From Terebella lapidaria (Eukaryota > Annelida > Polychaeta > Terebellida > Terebellidae), in contig OX424569.1 of NCBI GenBank assembly GCA_949152475.1, forward strand, positions 27,759,950 through 27,823,949: a DNA stretch of 64,000 nucleotides, in the 5' to 3' direction. The notes under the pieces are model-generated. The model ran no database searches and was not told where the DNA came from. It saw only the letters and a list, made by a program, of their open reading frames with translations. A program made the translations under genes and the position numbers. Positions within the stretch are counted from its first letter, which is position 1. Each line of letters begins with the position of its first letter. Positions 48,301-56,789 of the stretch are shown in pieces.

Positions 48301-51300
48301 ACAATACCTTTCCCGTACGTAGGACTATTGAGAGTTTGGCAAACCAACCCATAATAGTGCAAATAACAACAAAGAATGTGCTTTCTATTTTTACAGGCCT
48401 GAGTAAACCATGACCTCGATCAGGGGAAAAACCTCTTGTCTAGTTTTCTAGTTAGTAACATATACCATATGTGGACGTCACTTCAGGGCACCGTGTTCAG
48501 TTGGTACTATCTGGGCGATTGAAAAGAAGTTTTTCCGATCTATTGGGGAGCTGGATGATGGAATGGAACTCTGGGGCGGCGAGAATCTCGAGCTGCCAAT
48601 CAGGGTTTGTGTCCACCATCCCCGGGGCCATATAGTTAACCTGTACAGATATATATCCAAGATCCTCACAGTCATTATATTCAACCTAGAGCGGATGTCT
48701 GGCTGTGATCCCCGGGCCCATAGACTTACCCATTGCAAGTGTCTAGCTGTGAACCTCAACGCCATAAACCATTGCCATTTAGTATTTATATTAGTCGCAT
48801 ATAATTATGTTTCCAGCTTACTTATCTACTTATTATCATACATGTAGGTCTGGCTATTTGGGGGCCGGGTCGTGCAAGTTCCCTGTTCTCATGCAGCCCA
48901 TCTGGAGCGGGAACACCAGCGAGATTACAGAGTCGGTTGGGACTCGGTCATCAAACGCAACTACAAACGCGTCGTGGAGGTTTGGTTTGATGGCTATAAG
49001 GAGCATGCGTACAGAGCGACTCCAGAACTGAGAGTGAGTACAACAGAATCCCATAAAGAACACATTTACAATGATATGCATTTCATGCATATTATATGCA
49101 AGTGTATAGTATGTGGAATATAAGGTTGCATTTCAAAATCAGGAAGAAACTCCAGTCGCTCTGATAATATGACACACATTAGATAAAAATATAGTATATT
49201 TAAGCGCTCGTTACCAATATCAGTTGCAATATTTTACAGGACATACCCGTGGGTAACATCTCTACCCGATTACAATTAAAGCAGAAAGCTTTACACGATT
49301 TCGAATGGTTCCTACACAACGTTTATCCTACACTCGGCATTTACGACAACAACACCTTTGCCTATGATTGGGTACGTAATGTCTTGATGCAACCGAGAGT
49401 TGCGTTCTGTTTACATCTGTTCATCCAGAGTTGCCCTTTGTTTGTGCTGTCGAGACACATATGACCAAATATGATATAGTGGCAGAAAAAGGAGAACATT
49501 CTGATTCAAGAAATGTTGAAAAGTATATATGGACAATATTGGTCCCATGTGAAAAATCAACGAATATAAGGAGCATCAAGAAAGTCATTTTTAGAAACTA
49601 TAACCGCACGGCTGTAGGAAATTAACTGGGGGTAAAATAGATCGCATTAGATATAGATATTTATCATATAATAACTATATATGTTACCAGCTTTTATTAT
49701 TCAAAGAACGCGTCCTTATATCACCAAGAATAGCAAATCGGAGGCAGGTCATATTGACGAGTCATAAAATTACGTGACGTTGCATTCATTTATAGTAAAT
49801 CACGAACGAGTGTTTTGTCTAACTCTGGTGCTGATCAGAAGTCCAAGAACTGTCAGAATGACAAACGACAGCAAAGCGACACGTACCAAAACATTGTCTT
49901 TCCTGCGTTTCTTTTTCGAGATTTGTTTCTGCATTTCTACCGGTAGTCGGATTAACACTCATAATGGCTGAGGCAAGCCTGATCAGTCATAAATGTAGTT
50001 CTATGCTTCTACAGCGTATTTTGAGGTAACAAGTGCTGGAAGATAGAATGACCTCTGGGACAGAGAATTTCACTGGTGAGGAGTCGCATATGCGAAGGCT
50101 CTGGCACCAAACTTTGCCAGGCGAACTTTTGGGACCTGAAGTAACTTTTTACTGGCTGATTGAAGTCCTATGCGATCTGGCTGGTATGGAATGAGGAGTT
50201 CTTTCAGGTACTGGGGACCTGCATTGTTGACTGCTTTGAATGTGAGCACACAAGTTTTGAGGGCAACTCGATGCTGAACTGGCTGCCAATGTAGCCTCTC
50301 TAAGATTGGTGTGACGTGATCATTTTTTGTCTTCAGAGACACAATCCGTGCAGCTTGATTTTTGGATAATCTGTAGCCTCTTAAGAAGGCAGACAGGTGA
50401 AACTCACAAAGAGACAGTTGCAGTAGTCCAACTGTGTTGTGACAAAAGCATAAAGGCAATGAAATCTAATACTGATCAGATACTCGCTTTTCTGTGAGTT
50501 TGGTTTGAGGAAGTTAGTGGACATCCAAGTATTCACATCAGATACCACATCCTCCAACTTTGACCTAGCTGCTGCAAGACCGTTTTGGGGTCAAACGCAA
50601 TATATAGCTGACAATCGTCTGCATATAAATGGAACTTGATATCCATGGAGCGGAGCAGCTTGCCGAGTGGTGCCGTATACAACGAGAACAATAATGGGCC
50701 AATCACGGAGCCCTGGGGTGTTCCGTAAGGAAAAGGCCTCCTACTTGAGCAGGTGTCAGTGATCTTGACACACTGGGATCTGTTGTTCAGGTAAAACATA
50801 ACCCAGTGTAAGGTCTATAACGTCAAAGGCTGCACTTTGGTCCAGCAGGAGTCCTGCAGCACCACCGACAGTATCCAATGCCATCAGCAAGTCGGACTGT
50901 ACACGCACCAGCGCCGTTTCCGTGCTATGATGAAATTTGTAAGCTGATTGGAATGTTTCCATCAGTCCATGGGTTTCCAGGTAGCTGATGATTTGATTGA
51001 ACACAAATCGCTCCAATAGCTTTAAAATAAATGGAAAACTTGACACCGGCCTGTAGCTACCAAGATCGTTTGTATCCAAGTCATTTTCTTTGAGAATGGG
51101 AGTGCCCACTGCAGTTTTAAGATGATCAGAAACAGTTCCTGAGTTCAACGATGAGTTGATGATGTCAACGAGGATTGGATATGTAGCAGGGCACTGCTTG
51201 AGGAGATGAAAGTTCAAGACGTCCAGGGGACTTGTTTTGTTGGGGGCGCCTGCTATTGCCTTGGTCACTTCATCCAATGTGACCATATGAAACGGATGCA

Positions 51301-54056
51301 AAGTGCATGTGATGGAAGATTCAGCATCTTGGTGATCACAAGCTGAATGTTTTCTTTCCTCCTCACATTAGTCCCGTATCTTGCGTAGTTTGTCTGAGTA
51401 GCAGTCAACAAAGTTTCCTGCGAGTAGATCAGTAGCGTCAGTCAAAGGCAGTACCTTTTCCTTCGTGCACGTTTGTAATTCCGAACATTTTTCTCTGATC
51501 ATTTCCACATTGTAAGATTTTGTTATTGTAGTAAGCCGATTTTGCAGTCTTTACTGCATCAAACACGATATTAGCCTGTTGAATGAAGGCGAGTCTATCA
51601 TGCTTACAACCGGTTTTTCTGATTTTTCGTTTGAATTTCCGTCTGTGGCGCTTTTCAGACCTAATATCCTTGTTGTACCAGTCGGTGTTTGGATGAACGA
51701 TGAATTCAGATGCCACAACCCGAGCATGTTTGTCGAGCATTTGTCGAAGAATGTTGTCAAACTGCACAACCAAATCAGGTTGAGGATTGGAAAACAGTTC
51801 AAACTCAGCAACATCCTTGTTGAAGTTCTCAATGTTGATGTTCTTGAGTTTCCGACAGTTCAATCCCTTTCTTTTGTAAAGGAGGTTTCTTCAATTTCAG
51901 CAGGAACTGGATCACTGAGTGGTCAAAGATGAGACCCGGTTCGTCAGTTTTAACCGATGACACAATGCAGTTGGTCGACCGTGATGTAACAACATCCAGA
52001 CAATGACCAGACTTGTGTGTTGGTCCTTCCACTAATTGTTCCAGGCTAAACCTTGAGAGGATTTCGCAGAAGCGACGTGTGTTTAGATTTGTCTGTGAAT
52101 CCAAGTGCAGATTGAGGTCACCAAGCACCACAAGAGATCCTGATGACAACGCACTATTCTCGAATAAGGATTCCAACTCTTCCAAGAAGAATGAATCACT
52201 TTTGCCATATTCACTGGACAATGGGGTTTTTTATATAAGAAACAGTGGGGAAGCAGCGTTCTTATGACGGACAAACACCTCAGCGTATTCAAAAATGTTG
52301 AATTTCTTTGACTTTTACTGTCAATAACTATTCGCTTCGGTCATTTTAAAAAAACATATTTCTGGGGTCTGTAAAACAACAATAACTATTAAATATATGT
52401 ATGAATCAACCTGTAACCATAAAATTATGATGGAATCGATAGAAAATCCAAAACAAGTAACTTTTTGGCAATAAATACTGGGTTTGTTGTTCTAATACAC
52501 ATTATATTCTCCTAAATGTCCAAAGTATTGCTAAGGGTCGTTATGAAAATACGAATTGTCTGTCATATAATCTTTTAGGATACATACCTGTATTGTAACA
52601 GAATCCGGATCAAATACTGTATTGTTTGTACAAAACGCATCCACGTGTTCTCGGGTTTCAGACACCATAAAGTAAGTCAGATAGACAATGGCACTCGTCG
52701 TAATAACCTGATATAGCGCAGACTCGGTTGAGTGGGCAGCTAGTGGCCCATTGAACAGAGTATGCGCTCTGTCTGGTTAGGACCACTCTTATACCATCGT
52801 CTATCTAGTACATAATCACAGGTGGAGAACATTGGACTGAAGCGTTGTCTCCATAAACACGCAGGACTGAAACTGCGAAAATGCTTGGGTCAACCGAACA
52901 ACGAGGTAGGTTATATTTCTCTTCGAATAAAAGGTAACCTATTCCAGACTTGTAAGTGTGGCCAGAGGAATTAGGCTGTTCAGTTTGGTGGTCACATTGC
53001 ATTGAGACATCAAATAGATAGTATTCATCGTATATTCTCTGCAATGAGTAGGCCTAACGTAACTGACGGTGACTGAACAAACTGACACCAAATCAGTAGA
53101 AAGTATGACTAGATGTTTAAACGTTCATTCCGAACCTAGTTGTATCAAAATTGCTGCTTTAAAAGCGATTCAAATACTGACATGCATCGGAATCATTGGG
53201 CGTCGTGAGATCACGTCAAGCTCGAATTTGTGTTCATAGTTTGCCGAATCCCATTATGCTGAAAACCCTAGAAAAATAATCAGCTTATTCTGTTTGGTCA
53301 TTATTGCTCATCATGGTTCAACCTAATTTACTCGACAGAACATTTGGCTAACAACTGACGGATACCTGAGGACTGGTATTCAATTCTGGGTGGCCCAGGG
53401 CTCGGGACCCTTCCGGGTATTTGGCCCAGAGCAAGCCTGCAACACGTCCGGCGAGACATTCCTATCCAAGTGGATACACTGGGAGGTATGGAGCCGGGCT
53501 TTGTACCTGCGAACTGCGAAGACCCTAGATTCAAATGTGTATGAATTGTATTATTTTCAAAAATGGTTTTGGTGTGTGATCATTTATATATCACAATATT
53601 AAACGTTCATGGGTACATACAACTTTATCTAATTTTTATCGAATTATAAATGGCTTAGTTGAAATTAGCCATCAAAATATTAACCATCAAAAATGAACTA
53701 TATTGACGAGAGCAACTATTTCTCAAGCTTCCTTGAAATTACCCCTCACCCCCCACCCCCCTTTGATATTCCAGGATGGCCCGTTGATGTTATATGACTG
53801 CACGAGCAGCGATCCATTGCATCTGAACATTTGCCTGGAAGGTTTTCAAAACGAACGACTTGACTTCGAGTTAAAAACATGCAATGTGACTAATACTAAT
53901 CAAAGATGGAAGTTCAAAACATATAGTAAAGACTGGTCGGAATTCATGGAAAAGGGATTAAAAGATCAGTTCAGTTCAACGTATCACGAACTGATACTTG
54001 TAACTAAACAAAAGTGGGAGAAGGAAACTTCAAACAGCACTTCCAGTGGAGGTTGA
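33157..54056 (+). CDS. Polypeptide N-acetylgalactosaminyltransferase (divergent, GALNT8/9/17/18-like), 12 exons
   Basis: Family members transfer GalNAc from UDP-GalNAc to Ser/Thr of proteins in the Golgi, starting mucin-type O-glycans. Twelve exons join with matching phases into a ~612-residue protein, a normal family length. Order: cytosolic MLSRRR, signal anchor about 7-27, stem to about 107, GT-A domain about 108-400, ricin-type lectin about 445-570, and a charged tail ending in a Ser/Gly-rich segment. Family motifs: RTVHS-like LLHTVHSII, DAH at 216-218 (metal binding), WGGENLEL from 326, CSHAAHLER with the conserved His at 354, and VVEVWFDGYKEHAY. Odd points: the usual FHNEA-type loop is PFVDNEKIE, the usual VDD is ISD, and DAHCE is DAHME. 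DAH followed by a non-Cys residue and the HLER step resemble the mammalian GALNT8/9/17/18 group, several of which show weak or no activity in vitro. Introns total about 19 kb and hold many transposons. It spans exons at 33157-33326, 39451-39603, 42569-42744, 43116-43290, 45165-45250, 48185-48314, 48487-48604, 48848-49033, 49240-49371, 52822-52905, 53339-53485 and 53775-54056. Confidence 0.93.
33460..34370 (+). pseudogene. Tc1/mariner transposase C-terminal fragment in intron 1
   Basis: The plus-strand frame shows TGAVYRDILQNQLRPFAEGL, LQQDNAPAHKARIVQEFLQQ and SPDTNPIEHLWAEL, the last two DDE blocks of Tc1 transposases. The reading resumes after a 492-bp insertion with LTEEWDRI and ends with MPRRLADIIAAHCGHTQY, the usual Tc1 C-terminus. 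A stop sits after the insertion and the N-terminal half is missing, so it is dead. Confidence 0.88.
33758..34249. mobile_element. 492-bp element nested in the Tc1 fragment (5-bp TSD)
   Basis: The ends caggcccgtag (33758) and ctacgggcctg (34239-34249) are exact 11-bp inverted repeats, flanked by the direct repeat GCTTT (33753-33757 and 34250-34254). Removing the element restores the Tc1 frame from GQA to LTEEW. The left subterminal region has gaagcgagcgtagcgagcgg; the right has long G and C runs around ttacgcgtaa (34180-34235), a large potential hairpin. No coding capacity is seen. Confidence 0.85.
34371..36004. other. Intron 1 interior, no gene recognised
   Basis: AT-rich intronic sequence. 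No repeat match to other parts of the window and no coding motif was seen over 1.6 kb. Confidence 0.4.
36005..36290 (+). pseudogene. Second Penelope-like RT tail fragment, split by a MITE
   Basis: The plus-strand translation LVSKLLRQGYVLPRLI (36022-36065) continues after the inserted element as AAFKKLYGRHH (from 36242). It matches the tail at 19892-20389 nearly residue for residue. Only about 35 codons remain. Confidence 0.8.
36066..36239. mobile_element. 174-bp MITE with long TIRs, TA target site
   Basis: The inner 31 bases of each arm are exact inverted copies (36082-36112 and 36191-36221; core tgccgtcacggtgtgattct). The outer ~16 bases are diverged but still start ggttctgt versus gggtctgt. 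TA flanks both ends (36064-36065 and 36240-36241). It interrupts the RT tail between codons for LPRLI and AAFKK, so the empty site is known from the homologous tail at 19.9-20.4 kb. Confidence 0.85.
36489..37278. repeat. ~790-bp tandem duplication in intron 1, copy 1
   Basis: Begins aaaatgtaaaaaaatacc and ends gtttaccgtttaggtaaatg. The whole block repeats directly afterwards with an offset of 792-798. It contains copy 4 of dispersed family D (36630-36900, minus orientation). An 83-codon minus-strand frame (36961-37212) is identical in both copies but has no recognised motif. Confidence 0.92.
37281..38076. repeat. ~790-bp tandem duplication in intron 1, copy 2
   Basis: Copy of 36489-37278 with a handful of substitutions and a 6-bp net insertion (atacatgtatgtact for atatatgtacat around 37638). 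It contains copy 5 of family D (37420-37695, minus orientation). The junction lies in gtaaatgtaaaaatgtaaaa, an A-rich microhomology. Confidence 0.92.
38200..38330. repeat. Dispersed repeat F, copy 1
   Basis: The stretch aaagctataatcacttttag through ttccaaatcaagatt recurs at 44100-44240 in intron 4 with about 85-90% identity by eye. A 76-codon frame crosses it here but is not conserved in the other copy. Confidence 0.75.
38747..39340 (+). pseudogene. LINE 3' end with zinc-knuckle-like tail (intron 1)
   Basis: The frame 38747-39178 encodes a run RLCNVCALGEIEDEFHFIIS, then CPLYSNLRDNIF. This is the C-x2-C...H-x4-5-C pattern (zf-RVT type) at the C-terminus of many non-LTR reverse transcriptases. 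A short 3' tail follows with aataaacaaactg. The RT domain is not present, as in a 5'-truncated insertion. Confidence 0.75.
39451..39603 (+). CDS. GalNAc-transferase exon 2: stem region
   Basis: Acceptor tttcatag, donor ga|gtaagt. It encodes 50 full codons, LQEQGEPRHEHVDVERAKYC to RDGLSE. A second acceptor six bases inside would put a stop in the frame, so the first is chosen. It contains an N-glycosylation sequon (NHS) and NTT. Confidence 0.8.
39815..40000. repeat. Single arm of the foldback family (intron 2)
   Basis: gcgatgctaaatagtat through agtcaaacggcaacc, ccaaatttcagacttctata and gttaaatttcag match the left arm at 2371-2552 and the following loop (gggatcttgagaat). No right arm is present, so this is a truncated copy. 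Confidence 0.75.
40001..42568. other. Intron 2 interior, no gene recognised
   Basis: No exon, domain or clear repeat boundary was recognised. Segments around 40300-40560 (ccttcaaaataaggttaatgg, cgacaaaaaaataattgc) resemble the A-rich dispersed repeat but only loosely. Confidence 0.4.
42569..42744 (+). CDS. GalNAc-transferase exon 3: start of the GT-A domain
   Basis: Acceptor gtgtatacag, donor aaag|gtaaaa. It encodes WPRASVIIPFVDNEKIEDLL, then HTVHSIIQRTPPELLEEIIL and ISDNTSK. These match the first beta strand, nucleotide-binding loop and second strand of GALNTs. The loop differs from the usual FHNEA(W/L)S, and the usual L-V-D-D becomes L-I-S-D. Confidence 0.9.
43116..43290 (+). CDS. GalNAc-transferase exon 4: DxH metal-binding motif
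   Basis: Acceptor tctcgtcag, donor acgtg|gtacgt. It encodes GLIRGRLLGSRLARGDVIVT, then MDAHMEVQPTW. The GLIRaR..GA..a.G.vi.flDAH block is a GALNT signature. Asp216 and His218 form the DxH. Met replaces the usual Cys or Val after His. Confidence 0.93.
43300..43660. repeat. Degenerate tandem repeat in intron 4
   Basis: gtacaaaaccgccattc occurs at 43308 and 43509, each followed by long AAAACGAA/TTTCGTTTT-rich sequence, giving a ~200-bp period. Short inverted runs (cgaaat and atttcg types) make this region strongly self-complementary. Confidence 0.7.
43735..43865. repeat. TATACGACTTGTGTATCT minisatellite
   Basis: Units like tatacgacttgtgtatcttg repeat about six times with TA-rich degeneration across 43735-43865. 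Overlapping frames on both strands here are by-products of the repeat. Confidence 0.85.
44100..44240. repeat. Dispersed repeat F, copy 2
   Basis: Matches 38200-38330 in the same orientation, starting aaagctataatcactttta. It lies in intron 4. Confidence 0.75.
44241..45164. other. Intron 4 remainder, no gene recognised
   Basis: No coding motif. A G-run at about 45111-45125 lies 40 bases before the exon 5 acceptor. Confidence 0.4.
45165..45250 (+). CDS. GalNAc-transferase exon 5
   Basis: Acceptor ttttcatatgcag, donor aaag|gtaggt. It encodes LEALIYEIKQNPKTMCTPAL, then DWMTPEGK, which with the split Trp gives the family's WLEPLL-x-RI-x-cP-x-iD block after the DxH. Confidence 0.9.
45630..47600 (-). 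pseudogene. Decayed gypsy-type LTR retrotransposon pol region (intron 5)
   Basis: On the minus strand, 46959-46618 encodes an EIDKMLEL entry, a degenerate VPKKDG/VDYR region, DGLAGPAYFSV and a LKVVPFRFNKATAMFERLMD block. It is followed by a YFDDIIAYG segment near 46640-46605, the RT active-site block. Upstream minus-strand frames (47590-47197, 47098-46892) and downstream frames (46319-45635) are probably the preceding and following pol parts, but are not individually recognisable. Multiple frameshifts are present and no LTRs were found. It is antisense to the host gene. Confidence 0.75.
47788..48150. repeat. Scattered acccggcgtttatta motif array
   Basis: Variants of acccggcgtttattagaa occur at about 47791, 47808, 47841 (ctcagcgtttattgg), 48082, 48117 and 48137. 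The two clusters are separated by about 230 bp of unrelated sequence. They look like the edges of a dispersed element rather than a simple tandem array. Confidence 0.6.
48185..48314 (+). CDS. GalNAc-transferase exon 6
   Basis: Acceptor tgttgtttgcag, donor cc|gtacgt. It encodes RWKYKNGPDLGMCIFRWDLV, then FGFGYPSLEIRNKCQKNKTI. The family's GGFDW-L-x-FRW block is altered to DLGMCIFRWDL but keeps the aromatic/Arg core. Confidence 0.85.
48487..48604 (+). CDS. GalNAc-transferase exon 7: WGGENLE
   Basis: Acceptor gacgtcacttcag, donor atcagg|gtttgt. It encodes APCSVGTIWAIEKKFFRSIG, then ELDDGMELWGGENLELPIR. This is the highly conserved acceptor-site and catalytic block of GALNTs (usual form G-M-x-I/V-W/Y-G-G-E-N-x-E). 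Confidence 0.95.
48848..49033 (+). CDS. GalNAc-transferase exon 8
   Basis: Acceptor tacatgtag, donor aga|gtgagt; both edges are phase 0. It encodes VWLFGGRVVQVPCSHAAHLE, REHQRDYRVGWDSVIKRNYK and RVVEVWFDGYKEHAYRATPE. The third metal-ligand His lies in the SHAAHLER segment. H-L/I-E-R here, instead of H-V/I-F-R, is a mark of the GALNT8/9/17/18 group. Confidence 0.95.
49240..49371 (+). CDS. GalNAc-transferase exon 9: linker to lectin domain
   Basis: Acceptor caatattttacag, donor gattgg|gtacgt, phase 0. It encodes DIPVGNISTRLQLKQKALHD, then FEWFLHNVYPTLGIYDNNTF. This matches the R-x2-L-x-C-K-x-F-x-W-Y-L-x-N-V-Y-P block. The usual Cys is replaced by Ala. An NIS sequon is present. Confidence 0.92.
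49372..50069. other. Intron 9, left part
   Basis: No gene or recurring repeat was recognised before the antisense LINE. Confidence 0.4.
50070..52290 (-). pseudogene. CR1/L2-like LINE, 5'-truncated, antisense in intron 9
   Basis: Read on the minus strand in order: endonuclease end with VVLGDLNLHLD and FDHSVIQ (52221-51829); linker (51863-51438); RT with LGSYRPVSSFPFILKLLERF, STETALVRVQSDLLMALD and AAFDVIDLT (51301-50756); then PQGSVIGPLLFSLYTAPLG and FHLYADDCQLYI (50799-50533); and the characteristic C-terminal tail ILERLHWQPVQHRVALKTCV with FGARAFAYATP (50459-50070). Frames are broken between blocks, and part of the RT between motif A and the GTPQGS block is deleted. It is dead but well preserved. 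Confidence 0.9.
52291..52821. other. Intron 9, right part
   Basis: No gene or recognised repeat lies between the LINE's truncated 5' end and exon 10. Confidence 0.4.
52822..52905 (+). CDS. GalNAc-transferase exon 10: lectin alpha repeat
   Basis: Acceptor cataatcacag, donor aacgag|gtaggt, phase 0 at both ends. The 28 codons encode ENIGLKRCLHKHAGLKLRKC, then LGQPNNE, with the C-L...L-x2-C pattern of a ricin-type first repeat. It joins in frame after ...AYDW of exon 9, supporting that exon's donor. Confidence 0.85.
53339..53485 (+). CDS. GalNAc-transferase exon 11: lectin beta repeat
   Basis: Acceptor tttactcgacag, donor tgggag|gtatgg, phase 0. It encodes IWLTTDGYLRTGIQFWVAQG, then FRVFGPEQACNTSGETFLSK and WIHWE. 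The T-x-D-G-x-L-R pattern is typical for the second ricin-type repeat. The intron donor gtatgg is weaker than the others. Confidence 0.85.
53775..54056 (+). CDS. GalNAc-transferase exon 12: lectin gamma repeat and C-terminus
   Basis: Acceptor ttgatattccag, stop TGA at 54054-54056. It encodes DGPLMLYDCTSSDPLHLNIC, a ricin-type L-x2-C...L-x3-C pattern with NQRWKF (the Q-x-W motif), then a charged tail of about 40 residues ending TSNSTSSGG. AATAAA signals follow at 54061 and 54114. Confidence 0.9.
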   Translation, partial: DGPLMLYDCTSSDPLHLNICLEGFQNERLDFELKTCNVTNTNQRWKFKTYSKDWSEFMEKGLKDQFSSTYHELILVTKQKWEKETSNSTSSGG

Positions 54057-54645
54057 ACTAAATAAAAAACGGATGATTGAAATCGTACCGAAAAATGATT
54101 AATATTGACAGCTAATAAATTCTGGCGGATGTGACATCCACACAATGTTAGAGAGATTTAACTTGACGGTTCCAGAACCACATATCAATCGAATCATGTT
54201 TATTTAATTTCACACAATATTTAATTCGAGTGGTTTCTTAATAATTTGTGTTTTAAAAAGGAAAGCCTGTATTTGTTCTGTTTTATGTTGATGTAGATGG
54301 TAGGAATATTTTAGTTGTACGCGTAGAACCAAAATTGCATACATGTATAGCTACGTTTGTCCGTGTTTTTTGTGTTTATTGTGCTTGAAACGAAGGTTTG
54401 GTAGGCTCTTCTTGGGGAAAATAAGGTCAGCTTGCAACGTTGTGTTCATAATTTCATGTTACCGGGCCAATCGTCCACTACATAATATCGTACCGAAATG
54501 ATTAGCGTGACATTCGTGATCATTGTCAATGAATGTTCGGCATATCTAGTCACACTGTATTGAAAATTGAGGTTGAATTGGATTTTGTCTGATCGCTTGT
54601 GATAAAATGGTGTTTTGTCACATTGCTTTGTTTTGTTAATTACCC
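54057..54645. other. 3' UTR and flank of the GalNAc-transferase gene
   Basis: Two AATAAA hexamers lie 5 and 58 bases after the stop. If only these are used, the 3' UTR is very short. No other feature was recognised before the satellite array. Confidence 0.45.
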
Positions 54646-56035
54646 TCGCCCCGTAGGGGGGGCGAGGGTATTGCAATTGGGTCTGTCCGTTTGTATGTCT
54701 GTTTGTTTGTTTGCTTGTTTGTTTGTTTGTCTGTCTGTCTGTCCGCGCGCATATCTCAAAGGAGAATGGTCCGATCAACATGAAACTGATAGGGATGAAG
54801 CGGTATCTCAGTGGCTCGGTCCTCCTCGAATCTGGTCAAAATCGGACAAAAACTGTTGCCATGGCAACGGAAAATGTAAAAATCAATAATTGACCATAAC
54901 TTCGGTTCTAATCAAGATAATTTTTTCTAACTAATTTTGTGTTTTTCTATGGCCAATTCCTGATCATCTGATATATGGCCCGTGGTCGTATGACCAAAAC
55001 TCTCTATTATCGCCCTATGTCGAAAAATTGGGGGTCACGGTTTCGAATTTTTTTGGCCAGCGACGTTTCAGTGCAAATGTCCGCGCTCTTAACTCAGAGG
55101 CAAACCGTCCAATCGATTTGAAACTTATAGGGCAAGAGTGCTATGATGGTGGCTCAGTCACTTCAGAATTTTACCATAATCGAATGGAAACGGTTGCCAT
55201 GGCAACGGAAAAAAAGAAAATCACATCATTGGCTCTAACTCCGGTTCTACTTGATATTAATTTTTCCAACTATTTTTGTATTTTTTTTGGCCAATTCCCG
55301 ATCGTTTGGTGTACGACCGATGGTTGTACGACGAAAACTCTCTATTATCGCCCGATGTCGAAAAATTGGGGGTCACGATTTCGGTTTTTTTTTGGCCAGC
55401 GACGTTTCAGTGCAAATGTCCGCGCTCATAACTCAAAGACGAACGGTCCGATCGATTTGGAATTTATAGGGCAAGAGTGCTATGGTGGTGGCTCAGTCCC
55501 TTTAAAATTTTACCACAATCTGATGGAAACGGTTGCCATGGCATCGGAAAAAAAAATTCACATCATTGGCTCTAACTCCGGTTTTACTTGATATTAATTT
55601 TTCCAACTATTTTTGTATTTTTCTCTGGCCAACTGCCGATCGTTTGGTGCACGACCGATGGTCGTACGACGAAAACTCTCTATTATCGCCCGATGTCGAA
55701 AAATTGGGGGTCACGATTTCGGTTATTTTTGGCCAGCGACGTTTCAGTGCAAATGTCTGCGCTCATAACTCAAAGGCAAACGGTCCGATCGATTTGAAAT
55801 TTATAGGGCTGGAGTGCTATGGTAGTGGCTCAGAAAACGGTTGCCATGGCAACGGAAAAAAGAAAATCACATAATTGGCTATAACTCCGGTTCTAATCAA
55901 TATTAAATCTTCAACCTATTTTTGTATTTTTCTTTGGCCAATTCCCAATCGTATGGCGTACAACCGATGGTCTTAAGACCAAAACTCTCAATTATCGCCT
56001 AATTTTAGTGACTAAATCTGAAGGGCGAGGGTCTG
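54646..56035. repeat. ~337-bp satellite-like array with cgaggg hairpin ends
   Basis: gtttcagtgcaaatgtc recurs at 55068, 55405 and 55741, a 336-337-bp spacing; ccatggcaacggaaaa and actctctattatcgcc recur in step. The first unit (54720-55060) is more diverged and the last lacks about 30 bp. The array is introduced by the palindrome ccctcgccccgta-gggggggcgaggg (54650-54672) plus a tttgtttgtctgtctg tract, and closes with gggcgaggg near 56025. Long open frames here (such as 55028-55591) follow the repeat and are probably not genes. Confidence 0.88.
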
Positions 56036-56423
56036 CAATCTCTGATTGTCTCGTTTACTAATATTTTCTTATTAATATTTAATACGAAGAAAAGCCCGAT
56101 TCGATCGAATTGTATAGGTCATTCTATTCTGGTCATTGCTATTTGCAGGATTTCTGACACACCATGATTTCTGACACGCCGTCCCGTCCTAAATTCAAAA
56201 GCCTACGTTCTGGGATACAAGTATATACAGGGCAATATGGTTGGCCAAAGAGTTTAGTGTGAGTTTTATCGCCATCGAATCTTATGATAATGTGAAAGGA
56301 TGATAGGTGGTTCGCCAATGAGAAGAGGAGGGTGTTGATATGATCAGGTTTATATAATATTGGCCAGCTAGGAGGGCCTGCACGTTAGCAAATTTGCTAT
56401 TTGGCAATCCGGATAATAAAATA

Positions 56424-56486
56424 GACGTGGAATCAATACCCAGTATTAAGTATTCCGAGCAAACAAAACAGGGTCCGTTATCCAAA
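56424..56486. repeat. Short copy of the 19.38-kb repeat
   Basis: tagacgtggaatcaatacc through gcaaacaaaacagggtccgt and tatcca is almost identical to 19378-19440, then diverges. It is a fragment of the cassette inside the 2.5-kb TIR element. Confidence 0.8.
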
Positions 56487-56789
56487 ATATGTTTATACAA
56501 AACGTATTGGCCAGGTCAATCGACATAGACTGCTCAACAGAACAGGAGAATATATATTAATTACTGTGTGAATAAAATAGAGAATTGCATGACTGGGGTC
56601 TACCGACTCAAACCTAAGGTAGATATATACAAAAAAATACCTTTATAATGTTTTGAGCAGTGTATGTACGTGTGGTTTCAAGCCAGGCCAGGCGTTAATT
56701 TTGATCTCAATGCATGCTTACTAGCAATCAACTTGGGTGCAATTTTGTCTCACAATTCGGTAACTGAATCTTGATTCCAATATATTGTT

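Noticed and set aside
53328..53534. 68-codon minus-strand frame
   Set aside because: Antisense shadow of exon 11, which matches the lectin repeat and splices in phase.
55028..55591. 187-codon frame with internal repeats
   Set aside because: It follows the 337-bp satellite unit; the repeated peptide is a product of the array rather than a gene.
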